64,000 nt of DNA from Oxyruncus cristatus (GCA_013399855.1 VXAY01002346.1:143283-207282); one strand, 5' to 3'; shown: positions 50,591-64,000, counted from the stretch's first letter. Program-made: numbers and translations. The notes: generated by a model not told the origin, from the sequence alone.

Positions 50591-51480
50591 AGGAAGCGCT
50601 TCCCATCTCCCGCTCGACCATCCTGGGCCGGGGGAGCGCTCGTGGTGCAGGGGCGGCCGCGGGGCCGCTCCGGGGCTGTCCGGGAGCTGCCCCCGGCCGA
50701 GCCCGCCCNNNNNNNNNNNNNNNNNNNNNNNNNNNNNNNNNNNNNNNNNNNNNNNNNNNNNNNNNNNNNNNNNNNNNNNNNNNNNNNNNNNNNNNNNNNN
50801 NNNNNNNNNNNNNNNNNNNNCGAGGGAGGGCCGGCCCTGCGGCCGGTGACTTCATGGGAAGGAGGCGGCGGGAGGTGGGTGTCGCTTTCCGTGTGCCGGT
50901 GCCTCTGCAGGGCGGGCGCGGGGCCGGGCCACAGCGCGGACGGGGGGCGGCATTGCCGGGCTGGCTCCCCCTTCCCCCTCCCGGCCGGAGGAAGATGGAG
51001 CTCGGTTAGTGAGGGCTTGCGGGAGGAGCAGCGGGAGCAGGTAAGGGCTGTTCTCCCTCCTCCTCGCCCGCGGGGCCGCGCCGGGGGCCGGGCCGCGTCC
51101 CCTGGGCAGGTGGCACAGGTGGGCCCGGCCGTGCCCTTGCCCGGGGCTCCCCGGCTGCGGGAGCGCCCGCTGTGGAGCTCGGACACCCGGAGGGCAAAGC
51201 CCTCGGCCGAGCCGGGGAGGGCAGAGCCGGGCGTTCGGAAACGCTTCCCGCCCCGTGCTCGGGTTTGCGGGCCGGGGATGCGGGAGCTCCGCCGGCTCTG
51301 CCCCCGCCCGTCTCCCCCAGCTCATTGATGAGCTCCGGGAAGGGTTTCTGCATTGCAGACTCTCGCCGGAGCTTCGCTCCTGCGTTTGCGGCGATATCCT
51401 GCTCAAGGAGCCTGTTCCTGGCCGGGTGCTTCGGGGCCGCTCGGGCAAGAGGCCGATTTGGGCAGGTGGAATGTCCTTCT
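50591..51480. promoter_or_regulatory. CpG island, probable promoter
   Basis: About 0.9 kb of sequence very rich in G+C and CpG, in sharp contrast to the AT-rich flanks, with GC boxes and CGGGGCCG-type motifs. On the + strand GGGAGCAG|GTAAGGGC (donor at 51041) is a strong 5' splice site, so a + strand non-coding first exon probably ends at 51040. It contains no usable long frame: the ATG at 50995 is followed after four codons by TAG. Human gene order (MYO1E and FAM81A head to head beyond GCNT3) suggests a MYO1E and/or FAM81A promoter. I did not find the MYO1E or FAM81A coding start, so the gene assignment is inference. Confidence 0.75.
50709..50820. other. Assembly gap (112 N) inside the CpG island
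   Basis: Unknown bases in the most GC-rich part, as is common in short-read bird assemblies. Transcription start sites may be hidden here. Open frames drawn across it are artefacts. Confidence 0.98.
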
Positions 51481-54400
51481 GTGTTTCTTGGACCGTGTCC
51501 GGACATTCGGGGGATTGACCTCATTCCAATAACTATTAAGTGTGCATATAATAATTGATCTCTTTCTGAAAGAGCTGCAAAGGAGTGTCGGTCTGGATTT
51601 GTGTGATTAATGATCATTTGAAGTTCACGGGGTGCAGTGAGATATAATGTGCATATAAAACATAATGCAGTGAAGCACACGACCTTACATAATCTAAATT
51701 TAAAAAGCTCCCTACCCCTACACTAACCCTGGAGGTTGTAGGAATATGTCTGTTCTAAGCTTGTTTGGTACCTATCTGACATAAAGATGCAGAGCCCCCT
51801 GTGAGCCAGTGCTGAAAATAAAAGGATAAATTGTTGACTACTTTTGGTGTAGTTGTGTCACAGTACGTTGCCCATCTCTGGGCAGTGTCACGCACACACA
51901 GTGATGGTTACTGGGCACGCACGGCTCCGGCAGCAGGAGGGAATGGCCTCTTCTGCTCTCCCTTGGTTGCGCCTTTAAACCGACCAGCTATAACATAACA
52001 CTGGCATATTGTAATAAACTCTGAATAGGCCTGAATAGTGCTGCAATTTCTAGCATATAGATAAAAATTTAATGTGAGCAGAAAAAAACCTTTCACACTT
52101 TTCATTTGACCTTCAGAGTCTCAGACAAATACTTGAAACTGATGATCAGGGCAAGTGTTTTGGAATGGACTGGTGGACACAAACATATACAATTCATATC
52201 GAATCTAGGGTGACACACAGTCAGTGTTCTGAGCTCTGTATCCAAAGGAAACTAGTGTCTGATAAATTTGGCCCAATTTTAATTTACCTCAGTCCTTACA
52301 GATGACATTGACTTTAATAAAGGTTGCTATGGCACAGATTTAAAGTAAAGTATATTAAGCTTCTGGAATTGAAACTGCTGTTGGTACGAAAAGTGTTGTT
52401 ATTTACAATCTGTTATTAAAATAGGAGTGTGCTAGCTGTTGGGGCTGCATCTGGCTCCGTTTTCTGCTGTTGGTGTGAATTGACTAAATGGTTTCCTTTC
52501 TGTGGATGGAGGCCAGATTTTTCCCGATGTGACTGTGCTGCTCACACAGGGGCAAGCTGGGCTTTTCCCATTTGAATCTGGAATATAGATGAATGTCAGG
52601 GCCTACCATCCGCTGGGAAACTTTCTATTCCAAGCCTGTATGCGTCTGCCTGGGCTGGAACGCTGAGGGTGGTGTGGAGCACAGAACTGGTGTGGGTGTG
52701 CGTGCCCACACAGCCGTAATCACCGTGTGACAGGGGGAGAAATGACGCTGCTGTGATCCTGTTCTCCTGTGATACTACGGTTTTGTGGCTGCACTTTTAC
52801 AAGAAACTCAGTCATCTTTGGGCCAGCTTAATTCATGTACAATACAACAGCAGTTAAGAGAATGAGGCTGGGTAGGGATCAGGTCGAATAGACTCCTTTT
52901 GGTGTATGTATAAGGCAAAAATAACTGATTGTTTGCTTAATCATAGTGTGTCTATTTTTGAAAAAGCTATTTTTCTACAAATGGATTCTAGAAGATTTTA
53001 GTCTTGGTTCATCAATACAAATTCATATAGTGGTGATGGTGGCTGGATGTTACAGACTCCAGGTAAGCATGGGATGAGCAGGTAGGAAGTACTTGGTCCT
53101 TCCCTGGTGAACCTCCCTCTGCACCTTTCCTTGTCCCCAGGATGTCTCCCTTATTGTCACGTTGGCAGACTCAGCAAAAAAGCCATTGAGTGAAGGGGAC
53201 TCCAGGTAAGGAATTTTATAGAGCTGAGTACATGCAGGCTGTGAACACTGACTCTGATGCTACCAGTGCAACCATTGTGCTAATTGTTCACATAGCTGCC
53301 CTTTATGTTACTTATTAAAAAATTAGAGACTCTCTGTTTTAATCAGTACATATGGTTTAATCTGTATATAGAACATCTAATTAAAATGAAAACTATATGT
53401 TTTGAATATAATCCCTGCGGTGGTTTTGGGTCACTTAGAGTTTTCTATGAGTTTACTGGTGTTGTATCTGTTATTTCAGGGAAGAAATGGAGGTTTTTAT
53501 TAAATTTGTTATATACTGCATAGACACGAACTTTAAAAACATGTATCATCTGGCTGTCACATATTGTTATTTAGTTTATTCTTGCCCTTAGACATAGTAA
53601 CCTTCTGTGCTCTTGACAGGAGGAGAACGCTGGCAAGGCATTCCAAGGTAGTTATGTACGGGAGAGAGGGTTGGAGTGGAGAGAAGGAAAGGACTAAGGG
53701 AACTGGCAGAATGTTTGTTTCCAGACAATCTAGACCTCATATCTTAGAGTGTTTAATGAAGTCTCCTTCTGTTTAATATATTCCAAATTCCAAAAACATA
53801 ATGAAATCTGAATCTTCTTTTGACTTGAATTTCATAGGATATCTTGGGATTCATATTAAGCAAAAATTAAACATAAACTTTTAATTAAGCAGATGGCAAG
53901 CTTAAAATATCAAGTGCAACTGTTATTAAATTGAGGACTGAAAGCAGAAAAGGCTTTGTTGTTGTTTTTGAAGATTTTGTATTCTACTGGTTCATTTATC
54001 ATTGATATGCACTGCACAGGCATGCAAATGCATTCCGAGATGTTTAGACAAAAGCATAGAGCTGAACAGTACATGGATCTTCTGAACAAATGAATCAGGT
54101 TGCCCTAATGAAAAAGCTGGCAGATATTAACCTGACTGCTTAGATGGTCTGAAAATTCGGCAGTGTAGTCTTATGCAAGAGGAGAAGTTGGCCAGTTGAG
54201 GTGTGATACAGATGTTGCACGGCTGTTGTATTGCATCTTCCTGCATTTCTGTGTTATTGATTTCCTAAGACAAAGCGGGGCACAAAACTGAGAAGTCAGG
54301 TGTCCCCAGATAAGATGGCAGAACTGTCCTCAAATCTTTAGTAGTAACAGATTGCTTTTCTTTTGAATGCAGGTTGGTACAGACATCTAAATGTAACAGT

Positions 54401-57400
54401 ACAACTGTTTCACTGTCACGTATTTTCTAGACTCTCTGTTTAGTTGTCCTTCCCCAACTACTGACCCAAGGGAGGAAGAATTGTAGATCTAACAAGTATG
54501 GAGGTACTGAAGATAAGAAAGACTTGAGTTACACTTCTGTTTTCTTGTTGTTTCCCAACATAACTGCTTCTGTGATAATTTATGAGTATTTCTGATTTTA
54601 AGTAGTTTACAAAGAGAAAGCTGGTTGTGAGCTACTTCAAGTCTCATTCTCAGTGTACTTAAGTTTCTGGTTATTCTTCTGCTTGAGGTCAGTGCTGTCT
54701 ACTTTAGGGTATTGTTATACCGGTGATTTTTAGTCAGTAGTGTTTTGCTGTGGAATATTATTGACCTTATCCGTATTTATTTAATATCTCTTGGATGGAC
54801 CTTCGGAAAAGCTTTAGGCTTAAAACAGAGAAATTGTTCAACTTGCTTATTAGCTTTTATTAAAAGAGTTTATAAATTCATATATTATTTTAGAATAACT
54901 CAGCCATTTGAAATACGCTGATCTAAGTTTGAAAATGTATTTTATAGAAGACATGAAGGATTGCTATTGCTGGAAGTATTTTTCGATACTCACAGGGGTT
55001 TTTTTCAGAATGAGCGTATCTGCAAACACTTCATGGTACATTTAGTAAAATCGGAATGCTTCTCCTTGTATGTTGAAAATGCCATTGTTCAGAACACTGA
55101 GTTATGGTGCTCTCTAGTCATGATTTCAGTCTGGTATGCGATGCTTCAGTGTGGCCTGTATGGAGAACAAAGTATGGGGTTTTTTTTTTGTCCAAAGGGT
55201 AAAGTAGCTATTTTTACCTGTCAAGTGTTTTGCAGATACTCAGTTTTCCACAGTGATTTTTTTTTTTCACTTGCACATTCTCTCAGGATCTGCTGAGTAA
55301 TCATTTGCATTGAGTAGTTAATCAAAGAAGGGGCAAAACCCATTTAGAAACAGCAAGCTGTGAAAGGATTTTGATTCCCATTTTGGTCACAACGGCTATA
55401 TTTCCACTATTGTTTTCAGAATTAGAGTAAGGAACACTGAAAACTTATTCTTTAATTAGATACTTGAAATATCACGTTTCTAATCCTGATGTCTGCTGAC
55501 ATTATGGTCTGTGTCAAAGGGAAGTTTACACAGTGGGTACTGCTGTGTGTGGCCAGGAGATGGAATACTGGGCTGGTATCAGAAATGTGTTCCAATGCCT
55601 TTGATTAAAATGGCAAGCTGCCATGGTGATAGTGCCATAGAAACTGGGGAAATAATCATTGCCTATTAGCAAATCTGAATGAAAAATTCTTCTCTGTTTT
55701 TCTATCTCCTATGTTTCAGCACCTTAGCAGGAATGAAACTCTGCTGATGTTATATTCCCGATTGAAAAAAATCTGGAACAAATTCCTTTGGTCCGTATTG
55801 CACAGCAGACCAGGCTGAGGTTATTGTATTGGTGCTGCCAAAACATTAAATGCACGGATGGCTTTTGGTCTGCAGGGCACTGGAGCAGAGACCTTTCTTA
55901 CAGTATTGATATTTGTTGTAAAGTCACTTTACTCTCTTCTACTGTAATTACTTTCTAAAGAGTGCAGTAAGTATAATTTCCCTCAAAAGCACTCCAGAAA
56001 AGAAAGGCTATGGCTGTGTCCCACAGCCAGAGTCTACACAGACAGACACAGCAAGTAATGAAAGAACCTGAATTTGGGAGCCTGGCATTGCAAAGTCTGT
56101 CTTGAACTGCGCAAATCATGAGTCCAAGAATGCCAAATAAGATCATAGAGCAGTAATACCTGTACTGGCTTAGCTCTTCCCATCTCTTGAGATCTCTTCA
56201 ACAAGAAACTAAAGTGCAAGACAGTCCCTCACTTGGACTGCTCTGTCTCTTGGCTGGAATGAGTCATTTCTCTGTTAGTGGTTAGTGACTCTGTAGGGTA
56301 TTTACACCCCACTGCAAACTGCTAAGCAAGGACATGGAGGGGGTGAACCCAGATATATCTGTCTAGGTATATGCTCATTAAATTTCTGTGCAAACACTTA
56401 CATTGCCTTTAAAGTTTCTGAGGTAGTGCAAAGGAGCTTTTATCCTGTGTTAGTTTCTCTCTTAGAGCTGAGATCTGTGTAAAGGACAGTTGTTTAATGG
56501 TGGTAAACCTGAGTTTATTAGCTGGATTGACCCTGGACTAAGCAGGAAGAGTAGAAGTAAACACAGACTATCAGGCTATCACTTAGATACTGATATGACA
56601 GCACACTTTCTCTAATCAGAGTAACGTCCTTACCTGAGAACAGAACCCAGAGCAAATACAAAGCACTGCAGATGGATGTGTCAGAAACACTTGGTCTCAG
56701 GTCTGCCAGCCCTGAACAGAAACCTGCCCATTGCTTACCTGAGAATATTAAATATCCCAGGAGCTCTAAGTCTTGAGCTGTTACATTGTCGATTCCAGAG
56801 AAGAGGACATACAGGTGTATTAAATAACACTGTGGTAATGGGAAGAGATTGTTTTAGTGTAAATGAAGTATTGATTTAGCAGACTATAATTAAGTGTGAA
56901 GCAATGAAATCACCTCCATGTCTCTCTAAATAACTCTTTACATCTTTCTCTCTAGAAGAGTACAAGTGATTTAAGGGAAAGGCAGAGTATAAAGGGAAGG
57001 CACATTTCTGAGAACAGAAAGAATGCCAGAACACACAAGGCTTAGATAAAGTTCACATGTGGGAAAGATACAGGGAGTGTGGTAACCTCAGTTCGGCAGG
57101 TGAGTAAGAGCTGGAGACAAACTTCCCTCCAGCACAAATTAACAGAAGCAACAGATAATGGAGTAGCCTTGCATAGAAGGCCAGAAGGATAATGTAAAAG
57201 TCAGGTTGATATAGTGTTTGCACTTTACTAAACTGAGGCTGTTTGCTGTTCAGAAATTGCCATTGAAAAGTGGTATGGTTTTTCATGAACCCTGAGTATT
57301 GGTAATGTCTGAGCATTTAGAAGCTGAGGATTAAAGTCAGGGATTATGAGGTTAATTTGAAAACTCAGAATTTAAATGAAATATCGCACCAGCTGAGATG

Positions 57401-60400
57401 CTCTATATATATATGTTTGTTTTTTCAATAATCATAAAAACAAGGCTTGAAATAAAACTATGGGAAGGTACGTCAATGCCAAGTCATTTAGCGGGGGAGC
57501 TCCAGGTCTGGGTGACAATTTGCCACAAAGATCTGAAGTTCTGTGAGTTACTCTCACGGCTTCTTATCATGTATATTTTGATATCACAGGAGGCATGGGA
57601 AGAAACCAGATAATCTGGTATTGGACTTTATTCGTGTCTTTTCTCTGTTGAAAGACCTGTGTGAAGGAAGGAATTTTTGAGTTGTGTCGTTGTGGGTGTC
57701 TTAGTGGCTGAGGAACACTGTAGGAGCTCAGTGTTTCATAGCAATAGACAGGCTATTCCTTCAGGCTTCTTTATATGAATGCATATAAACCTCAGATATA
57801 CAGAACTCACACCTATGTTTGTAATTGAAGTTTTCTTAGATGTTTGTGTTATGGTTCTGTTCATTGCTAATTACTTCAAGATGGAGTTTCAAATAAGGTA
57901 GGAAAACTTGTTTTCACAATATAAATAATCTTTCTCTCCTGAGAGGCACTCAAAAGTGCTTTACTGATTTTCTTTTTCTCTCATATTTTTCTCTGTCTGT
58001 AATCATACCTGTATCTCTGCTCTAACATTCCAGTCTCAGGATGCTGAGTAGATAAGGACTGTAAACAGTTTGGGGCAGGAAATACAAAGGAAATGTATAG
58101 TCAGACTGTAAATTCTCAAAGCAGAATTTAATCAGGATTAATGAAAGGATGCATTTTCCTGGCAAGAATAGGGGGGAAGTAAAGGCTGTGAAAAAAACAT
58201 CTTACGGGAAGGTTCTCTTGAAGAAGGTCTGTAATGTCTCCTGGGCAACACAGTTTACATTTTTATAAATCTGCATTGTTGAAAACTTCTTCTGACATTG
58301 ATAGATAAAAGCACGTGCAGGAGAAAGAGTAGCATCATGAAGTCTAGAGCTGTGTTGTTTGTAACAAAATCACTGTGTTGTCTCTCTCTGGGCTACATCA
58401 TCTTTGTGATGGGAAATAACTCTATCACTTAATCTGTCCCAAATACTTCTCTCAGTTCCTTTACCCTTCAAATGCAAAGTCCCTGTAACTGGCATAGGAG
58501 GATGGGTCAAACGGTGGCTTCCAACAGTAGGTTGGAAATTAAATCTCCGAACTTGTGACTGGGAGAATTAATGAGAATTTTGCAATGGGGTCCAAGTGTT
58601 AACTGGCTTTGTTTGTGATTATGAACACATGTTACAAACTGTTAATTACTTATTGCACGTGAGGGAATCTTCTTTAAAGCAAGCCTGTAGTACTGATTTC
58701 CTGGCACATGCACCTCCCTAGGGTGGGAGCCTGTAGCACTCTGACCACAAAAGGATGATGTGCTCATTTCTGCAGACAAGTAGTGTGTGGTCATCCTGGA
58801 GACCCTGATGGATGCGCATCCATGAGGTGTTGCTACCCTGGCTGCTCTGCCTCTCTGCTAATGCAGATCAGGTGTTTGAGAGGAGCTCTGATGAGCACAA
58901 AATGTTGCACTAGGAAAGTGTATCCCTTAATTATCGTGGCAGTCTAAATCATTGCCTTTTGCTACCACCAGAGAGGAGTAGTTATGCCTGAGCAGCTCAG
59001 TTGTGAGTATCTGGAGTTGGTGAGATGGTTACCTCTGGCTGGTAGTCTCTTGACTTTCTTTGATATAGAATTTGAGAAACAGAGCCATTATAATTTTCCT
59101 TCCTCCAATTTTGTCTCCTAAAACATGCTTAATGTGTAAATGGGAGAAATGGTTCCACCAAGAGCTGTTCAGTTGTTAGGTTTCATTTCACGTACTTCTC
59201 ATATGTAACATAAAATATTTTCCTATCCAGTATAAATGTACTCATGAGAGAAGAATATCTCTGAAGCAAAATATTAAATATCCATCTTTGGATTTCATAA
59301 TGAAGTTTGCTTCTGTAAAAAGATGCTTTATTTTTGTGAGGAAAAGGTGGGAAGAGCACATAATTTAATTGTGCATTTTGGGTAGAAATAGTTCTGTGAC
59401 AGGTTTTAACCCAATTATAATCTTGTAGAAGTTACAATAACATGTATATGTATGTTTTTTCTTCTATGAGCCTGAGACTTATCAATGGAGGAGAAGATGA
59501 TTCTGTAACAAATTCATGGGGGTCCATGGGCCTTGGGAACTGGAGCTTTAAACATACCAAATCAATCCACCTCCTCCAGACCACTAATGTGGGACTTCTC
59601 TCCCAGTAAAATAATGACAGAAAATAGCCTGGAATTCTGAGCATCTTTGGCAGAAGAGTAGCTCAGAGGGAATCACTGTGGCAGTAAAACACATTTTGAG
59701 CTGAAATGCTAAGAGAGTAGATGGCCAACATGTGGGCTTAGTTCACTGTTCCTACATTTAGTTCACTGTTACTCTGCTCATACCCACAAAACAGTGTTTT
59801 GCTGTCAGAGAGTTTCAGATTAAGTCCCAGATGTTCTAAAACATGTCTTATGACTAATATCTATGGGAAAAAAAAAGTCTATTCTGAGCTGCTTGAAATG
59901 ATGCCATGTCAGTATATTCATTTTTAAAGTGGGGCAAAATGTAACTATAAAATAGTTTGCCATATAGGTGTGACTTCTGGTAATATTTTATCTTCAGGCT
60001 ATATCTTTCTTGGGTATGGCTATGGAAAATACGTTGTGTTTAGGGAGAGGAAGGGAAAAAAGAATAGATTTCCATGAAACCTGTAACCTCACCAGTGTGG
60101 ATTTCGTGGTCTTAAGAGGAGATAGTTTATAACTGTTCAATGCTGAACAGTAAAATCCTGAGAACTAGGTGCAAAAATCTCTAATAAATGAAAGTCTAAT
60201 TATGGTAGCTTGTGGTTATCTTGTTTTTATCACCATACCATGATAAATTTAACCTGGTGGTAATTATCACTGGAGATAATGAGCACTGCAGACAGCGGTT
60301 CTGCAAGTGCTGTGAAGGCGAAAACGCCAGAGCGGAACTCGAGTGTCTGTACAGGTGTTTATGCACAGTGTGACCTTTGTTTGATCTTCCAGCTGAACTT

Positions 60401-63400
60401 ACAAAGCGGAAGAAACACAGTAGCTGTTTATATAAAACTGTGTATAGTTACAAGGGGCTGTCGGTGTTTTTGAAAGATGAGGTTGCTGAAAATGTAGCTG
60501 AAGATTTACAGACATCATTGTCAAATTGTGAAAATATTTACTGAAAACCTGTGGATACCTTTAAGCCTTGTAAAATGATTTGGAAGTAGGGAAGTAGCTA
60601 ATTCTACAGTAGTTTGCCAGGAAAACTGAGCACTTTTTTTCTTTTGTGGTTTGTGGTTTATTTTGGATTTAATTTTTGCAAGTTCCTAAGCAGCACAGGT
60701 AGGAAAAAGCTTGTTGCCTACTTAATAAAATATCTGGATAGAGAGAGCTGCTAATAATATGCAGTGCTCCTTCTGTGTTGCTTCTTCACGTTCCCACTGC
60801 TTGGCTGGAATGTAGTGGTGTTACATATTTGTAGATCTAACAGCTCTTCTTCAAGCCTTGCACTGTTAAATTGGGTCACTGCATATAAAGCATGTTAAAT
60901 AAGACAGGAGGGGCTTGTTGTATTTACAGAAAAAGTTAGTGGAGGATTTCACAGTGTTACAGCAAACATGTTATGGTTAAGAATAAGCACATTTTGTTTA
61001 GATACAGTACTAGTCATTCACAAACCAAGCAACGTGATATTCTGGAATACATTTTTCGAGGTGTGTAAATGGCACAGGATTTGACAGAGTTGACCAAGCA
61101 TAGCAGAAAGCAGACTGTAGCTCTGAGATCCAGTGCCTTGTTTGGATCTTGGGTTAGTGTTTTGCAACAGAACATTTTAGTTTTTCCTGTTAATAGTTGA
61201 GGTGGTTTTTTTGGGTTTTTTTGGGGTTTTTTTTGAGACAAAGAGACTAATGTGAATTATTTTATGTCATTAGCCTATGCAGAGAAAATTGTTTTAAAAG
61301 TCTCCAATGCTCCTTGCCTCACTTGAAAAATTGACTACAGGTCCTTAAGAGATCACATGACTTCTTTTAATGGGACTTAGGCTTCTAGGTCATACAAAGT
61401 TTTTTTGAAAGTTTATTCTTGTCCTGATGATTAAACTTCCAGAACAAGTTGTAACTTCATTAGTAGCCGAGCTGTAAAACTCCAATTCAAAACATGGATT
61501 CTGTATCTGAAAAAGTAGAGCTGCATATTAGTCCCAAGCCCTTGTGTGTTCTATTCTTCTGTACTTTACAAAAAGAAGCAGTTTCCTGACCCTTAAAACT
61601 GAACCTGCAGTTGTTGGAGTCTCATCAGTTGTGGCAGATACAGCACCTCCAGTGTTCCCTCCCAACTTCCCCTGTTCTGGGATCCTGGGGTGGTGTAGAA
61701 CTGCTCTAAATGCAGGTTGTCTTATTAGTTCCATGCTTGCCAATCATACGGTTTATGAAAGTTTCTAAAAAATCTATTTTCAGTACCTCTTAAGAACAAT
61801 TTCAACTGAAACTGCCCAAAGAACGGGCAAACATACTCCTACTAACAAAATTTGCCTCAGTGTTCAGGGGAGTAGGGCTTCAAAGTTACCTTTTCTTATT
61901 CCACGGTGTAGTTTCTGTGTGCTAATGGGTAAATTCTTCAGAGAGTTTGCATCTGCTGTGGTCTGCAGTGGGGATTTAGTATTCTGATGGAGAGATGCCT
62001 GGGATGGGACCCATTAAATTTCTGAGGTTTTATTGTCTGATCTCCTGATACCACTCAAGCTGTCGAACTTGGTGGTGGAGTTTCTTCTTGAAAATCTGTA
62101 GATCTTGTTGAACTATAACATCCTTTCCAGAAAGACACTCACTCCTGATTTAGATTCTTAATTCATTAGATGGATATCATGAATCCATAAAAAGTCGCAG
62201 TTTTGGTCACACGGGTTGTGCCTTTGTGGTTCCAAGCAGTGGCATTGTATTTACCTTTCTGGTGACTAAGAGTGCAGTTGAATGAACAGCCTGGGTTTAA
62301 AGTGTGACGAAGAGAGAAGGTTTTGCTTTCATATGATAGCTAAGCTGGTGCCTCAGTTAAGCAGTAAGGGTGTGCAGGTTTTAGAATTGTCATGACTTAA
62401 AATGTACAAAATAAACATGCTGTGTTTGTGATCATAGAATGAAAATGTATCTACATACTTATTTCGATAGAATTTGCTTTCTGTCTGCATTTTATTTACT
62501 TATGCTCTGACAGAAAGCTTCTGTTGACTTCTGCTGAGACTGTAGGTAACTTCAGAGGCCTGTATGTGTAAGTCAGGTTAGAGAATCAGGGCCAGGATGG
62601 AAAGGCTGCCAATGCCATTGTACAACCTGGCACTTAGAGTATTTTGTGTGTCTGGAATAGGCCAGTGTCCAGGGTAGCAAGTGTTGGGTGGGGGGTGTTT
62701 TCTTTGTTCACAGCAGAAGCCAAGACAGTTGTTAAATTTCATGCTTAGCTGCAGAGCTCATATGTGATCAGTGAAGATGAGGATCTGCCTTAACTACGGG
62801 AGTAGGTCATTAATCTTCTGAGGGCTGCTCAGGCAGTCTCTGCAGATACAGAGGCCTTGAGGGTAGCAGAACCTGCTGGCTCCTGTGTGTCCGTGTGGTG
62901 TTAATTGGAAGAGAATAGTAGTATACTAATAAACTTGCATGTGTTCCGGCTGAATTACCAATCTGTTTAAAATATTTTAGTTGCCTTTCTCAGATCTATA
63001 CTGTTAATGAAATTGCCTCCTAAGATTTTGTGTATCTGAAAAGATGCAATAACAGTGCCAGAAATGAAATTAATATGCCATGGGAGCTTTCCTAATGAAA
63101 TTAATATGGTATTTATAACCTTTTTAAAGAGGCTTTTCACCAGTTACAGCATAAAACAAACTCCCAGGAGACTAAGATGCTCTTTCTTTGTCCAAGTTTT
63201 TATACTTCTGCCTGCTTCCTTTCATGATATATGAAATGGAAATCGTGAAATAAAAATTAATTCTTTGATAGCCTTCTGTGGATTCATGACTTTTTTATTA
63301 TTAATTGTGAACTTCAATTTTGGGTTAGTGTTTTTAATTTTTTCATCTGGTAGGCTGTGTTTTTCCATGAGGTAGCAGCAACTAGCAGTGTGAAATTAAC

Positions 63401-64000
63401 TTTTCTTTTGACAGTGTTTTCCATTTTCTACCAAAATGCTTTTATAATTGCAAAACTTCAGTTTGAGACCTGCAGTTATAATGTTGAATTGTGTAAATGT
63501 TTTCTGGTTTGGGGGAGTTTGGTTTTTGGTTTTGGTTTTTGGTTTTTTTTGTTTGTTTGTTGGTTTGGTGGTTTTGGTTGGTTTTTACTTTCTATGTTTT
63601 TGGTTTGTAAATGGTGAATAAAATGTACTTAAACTTCTTTAAATAGGTAGTACTCTTCATAAGGTAGGCCACAGCATGCTGAGGAGAACTAACAGGAGAG
63701 TGATTATTACCACTGTCGAAGGTGAGACAGAGCTAAGCCCAGTGTGGAGTGAGATTATTTAGGAACTAACAAGAGTTGGGCTTTTATCACACTTGGTTCC
63801 ATTTTGCACATCACTCACCTGCTCTGCTCCAGCGCTACATTCCATGGGTCTTGAGTTCCCTTCCCAGCAGGTTGATGATCCCTGTTAGCTTGGGAAGGTT
63901 GGGTGCAAAGTTGTGTTGACCTGTGTTGTGCCCCTCCTTGTAGTTACCAGTCTTGGGAAACGCTGGCCAGGGTTCCTGGGCATGCCCTGGCATTCGTTTG
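51481..64000. other. Gene-free AT-rich stretch, possibly a first intron
   Basis: No recognisable coding exon on either strand. If the + strand donor at 51041 is real, this is downstream intron. Noted: T-runs (55180, 55257), G/T-rich tracts at 61202-61235 and 63505-63588, a short AT repeat near 57402-57412, and a CpG-rich patch at about 60275-60355 (see findings). Confidence 0.45.
63505..63588. repeat. (GGTTT)n-like G/T-rich low-complexity tract
   Basis: Irregular GGTTTT and GTTTGTTT units over about 85 bp on the + strand, with short G-runs. Low complexity. Open frames across it are not coding. Confidence 0.85.

Noticed and set aside
50854..50874. ATGGGAAGG at the CpG island as a possible MYO1E start (MGSK...)
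   Set aside because: The codons after MG read RRRRE, not the expected sequence, and the following GTGGGT donor is only moderate.
50491..51680. Several long proline/arginine-rich frames
   Set aside because: They are the CpG island and a run of Ns translated. No conserved domain, and different frames on both strands are equally open.
1..64000. CRISPR arrays, rRNA, tRNA, bacterial or phage genes
   Set aside because: Nothing resembling them was seen. The tandem repeats present have no unique spacers and the genome is plainly vertebrate.

Overview
The window looks like a bird nuclear genome. The evidence is several CR1 retrotransposon tails of the avian type, a GC-rich compact gene inside AT-rich DNA, and a convergent GTF2A2/GCNT3 pair in the arrangement I know from human 15q22. 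I cannot name the species. Almost all recognisable protein-coding sequence lies in the first 11 kb. The remaining 53 kb is mostly AT-rich intergenic or intronic DNA with old repeats.

Region by region. 40-4380: the coding part of GTF2A2 (TFIIA gamma subunit) on the + strand, in four visible coding exons that give a complete 109-residue protein. A GC-rich minisatellite sits on the first coding exon/intron junction and repeats the end of that exon together with its 5' splice site. 4380-8385: non-coding space between the two convergent genes. 8386-10820: GCNT3 (core 2/core 4 beta-1,6-N-acetylglucosaminyltransferase) on the - strand, with an intronless CDS, an assembly gap over the membrane anchor, and two GC-rich minisatellites in the inferred 3' UTR. 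10.8-48.5 kb: no gene I can name; CR1 fragments, simple repeats and a few exon-like segments. 48.5-49.4 kb: the 3' end of a non-LTR retrotransposon (reverse transcriptase C-terminus plus terminal Cys/His finger), probably RTE clade. 50.6-51.5 kb: a strong CpG island, interrupted by an assembly gap, with a good + strand splice donor. It is a probable promoter. From human gene order it may serve MYO1E (+) and/or FAM81A (-), but I found no coding exon of either. 51.5-64 kb: AT-rich DNA, perhaps a first intron, with one small CpG-rich patch near 60.3 kb.

The two genes are not functionally linked. GTF2A2 is part of the general RNA polymerase II initiation machinery. GCNT3 is a Golgi enzyme that branches mucin-type O-glycans. 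They are conserved neighbours only. I saw no operon, CRISPR array, phage or plasmid feature. The most unusual thing in the window is the GTF2A2 exon-tail/splice-donor minisatellite.
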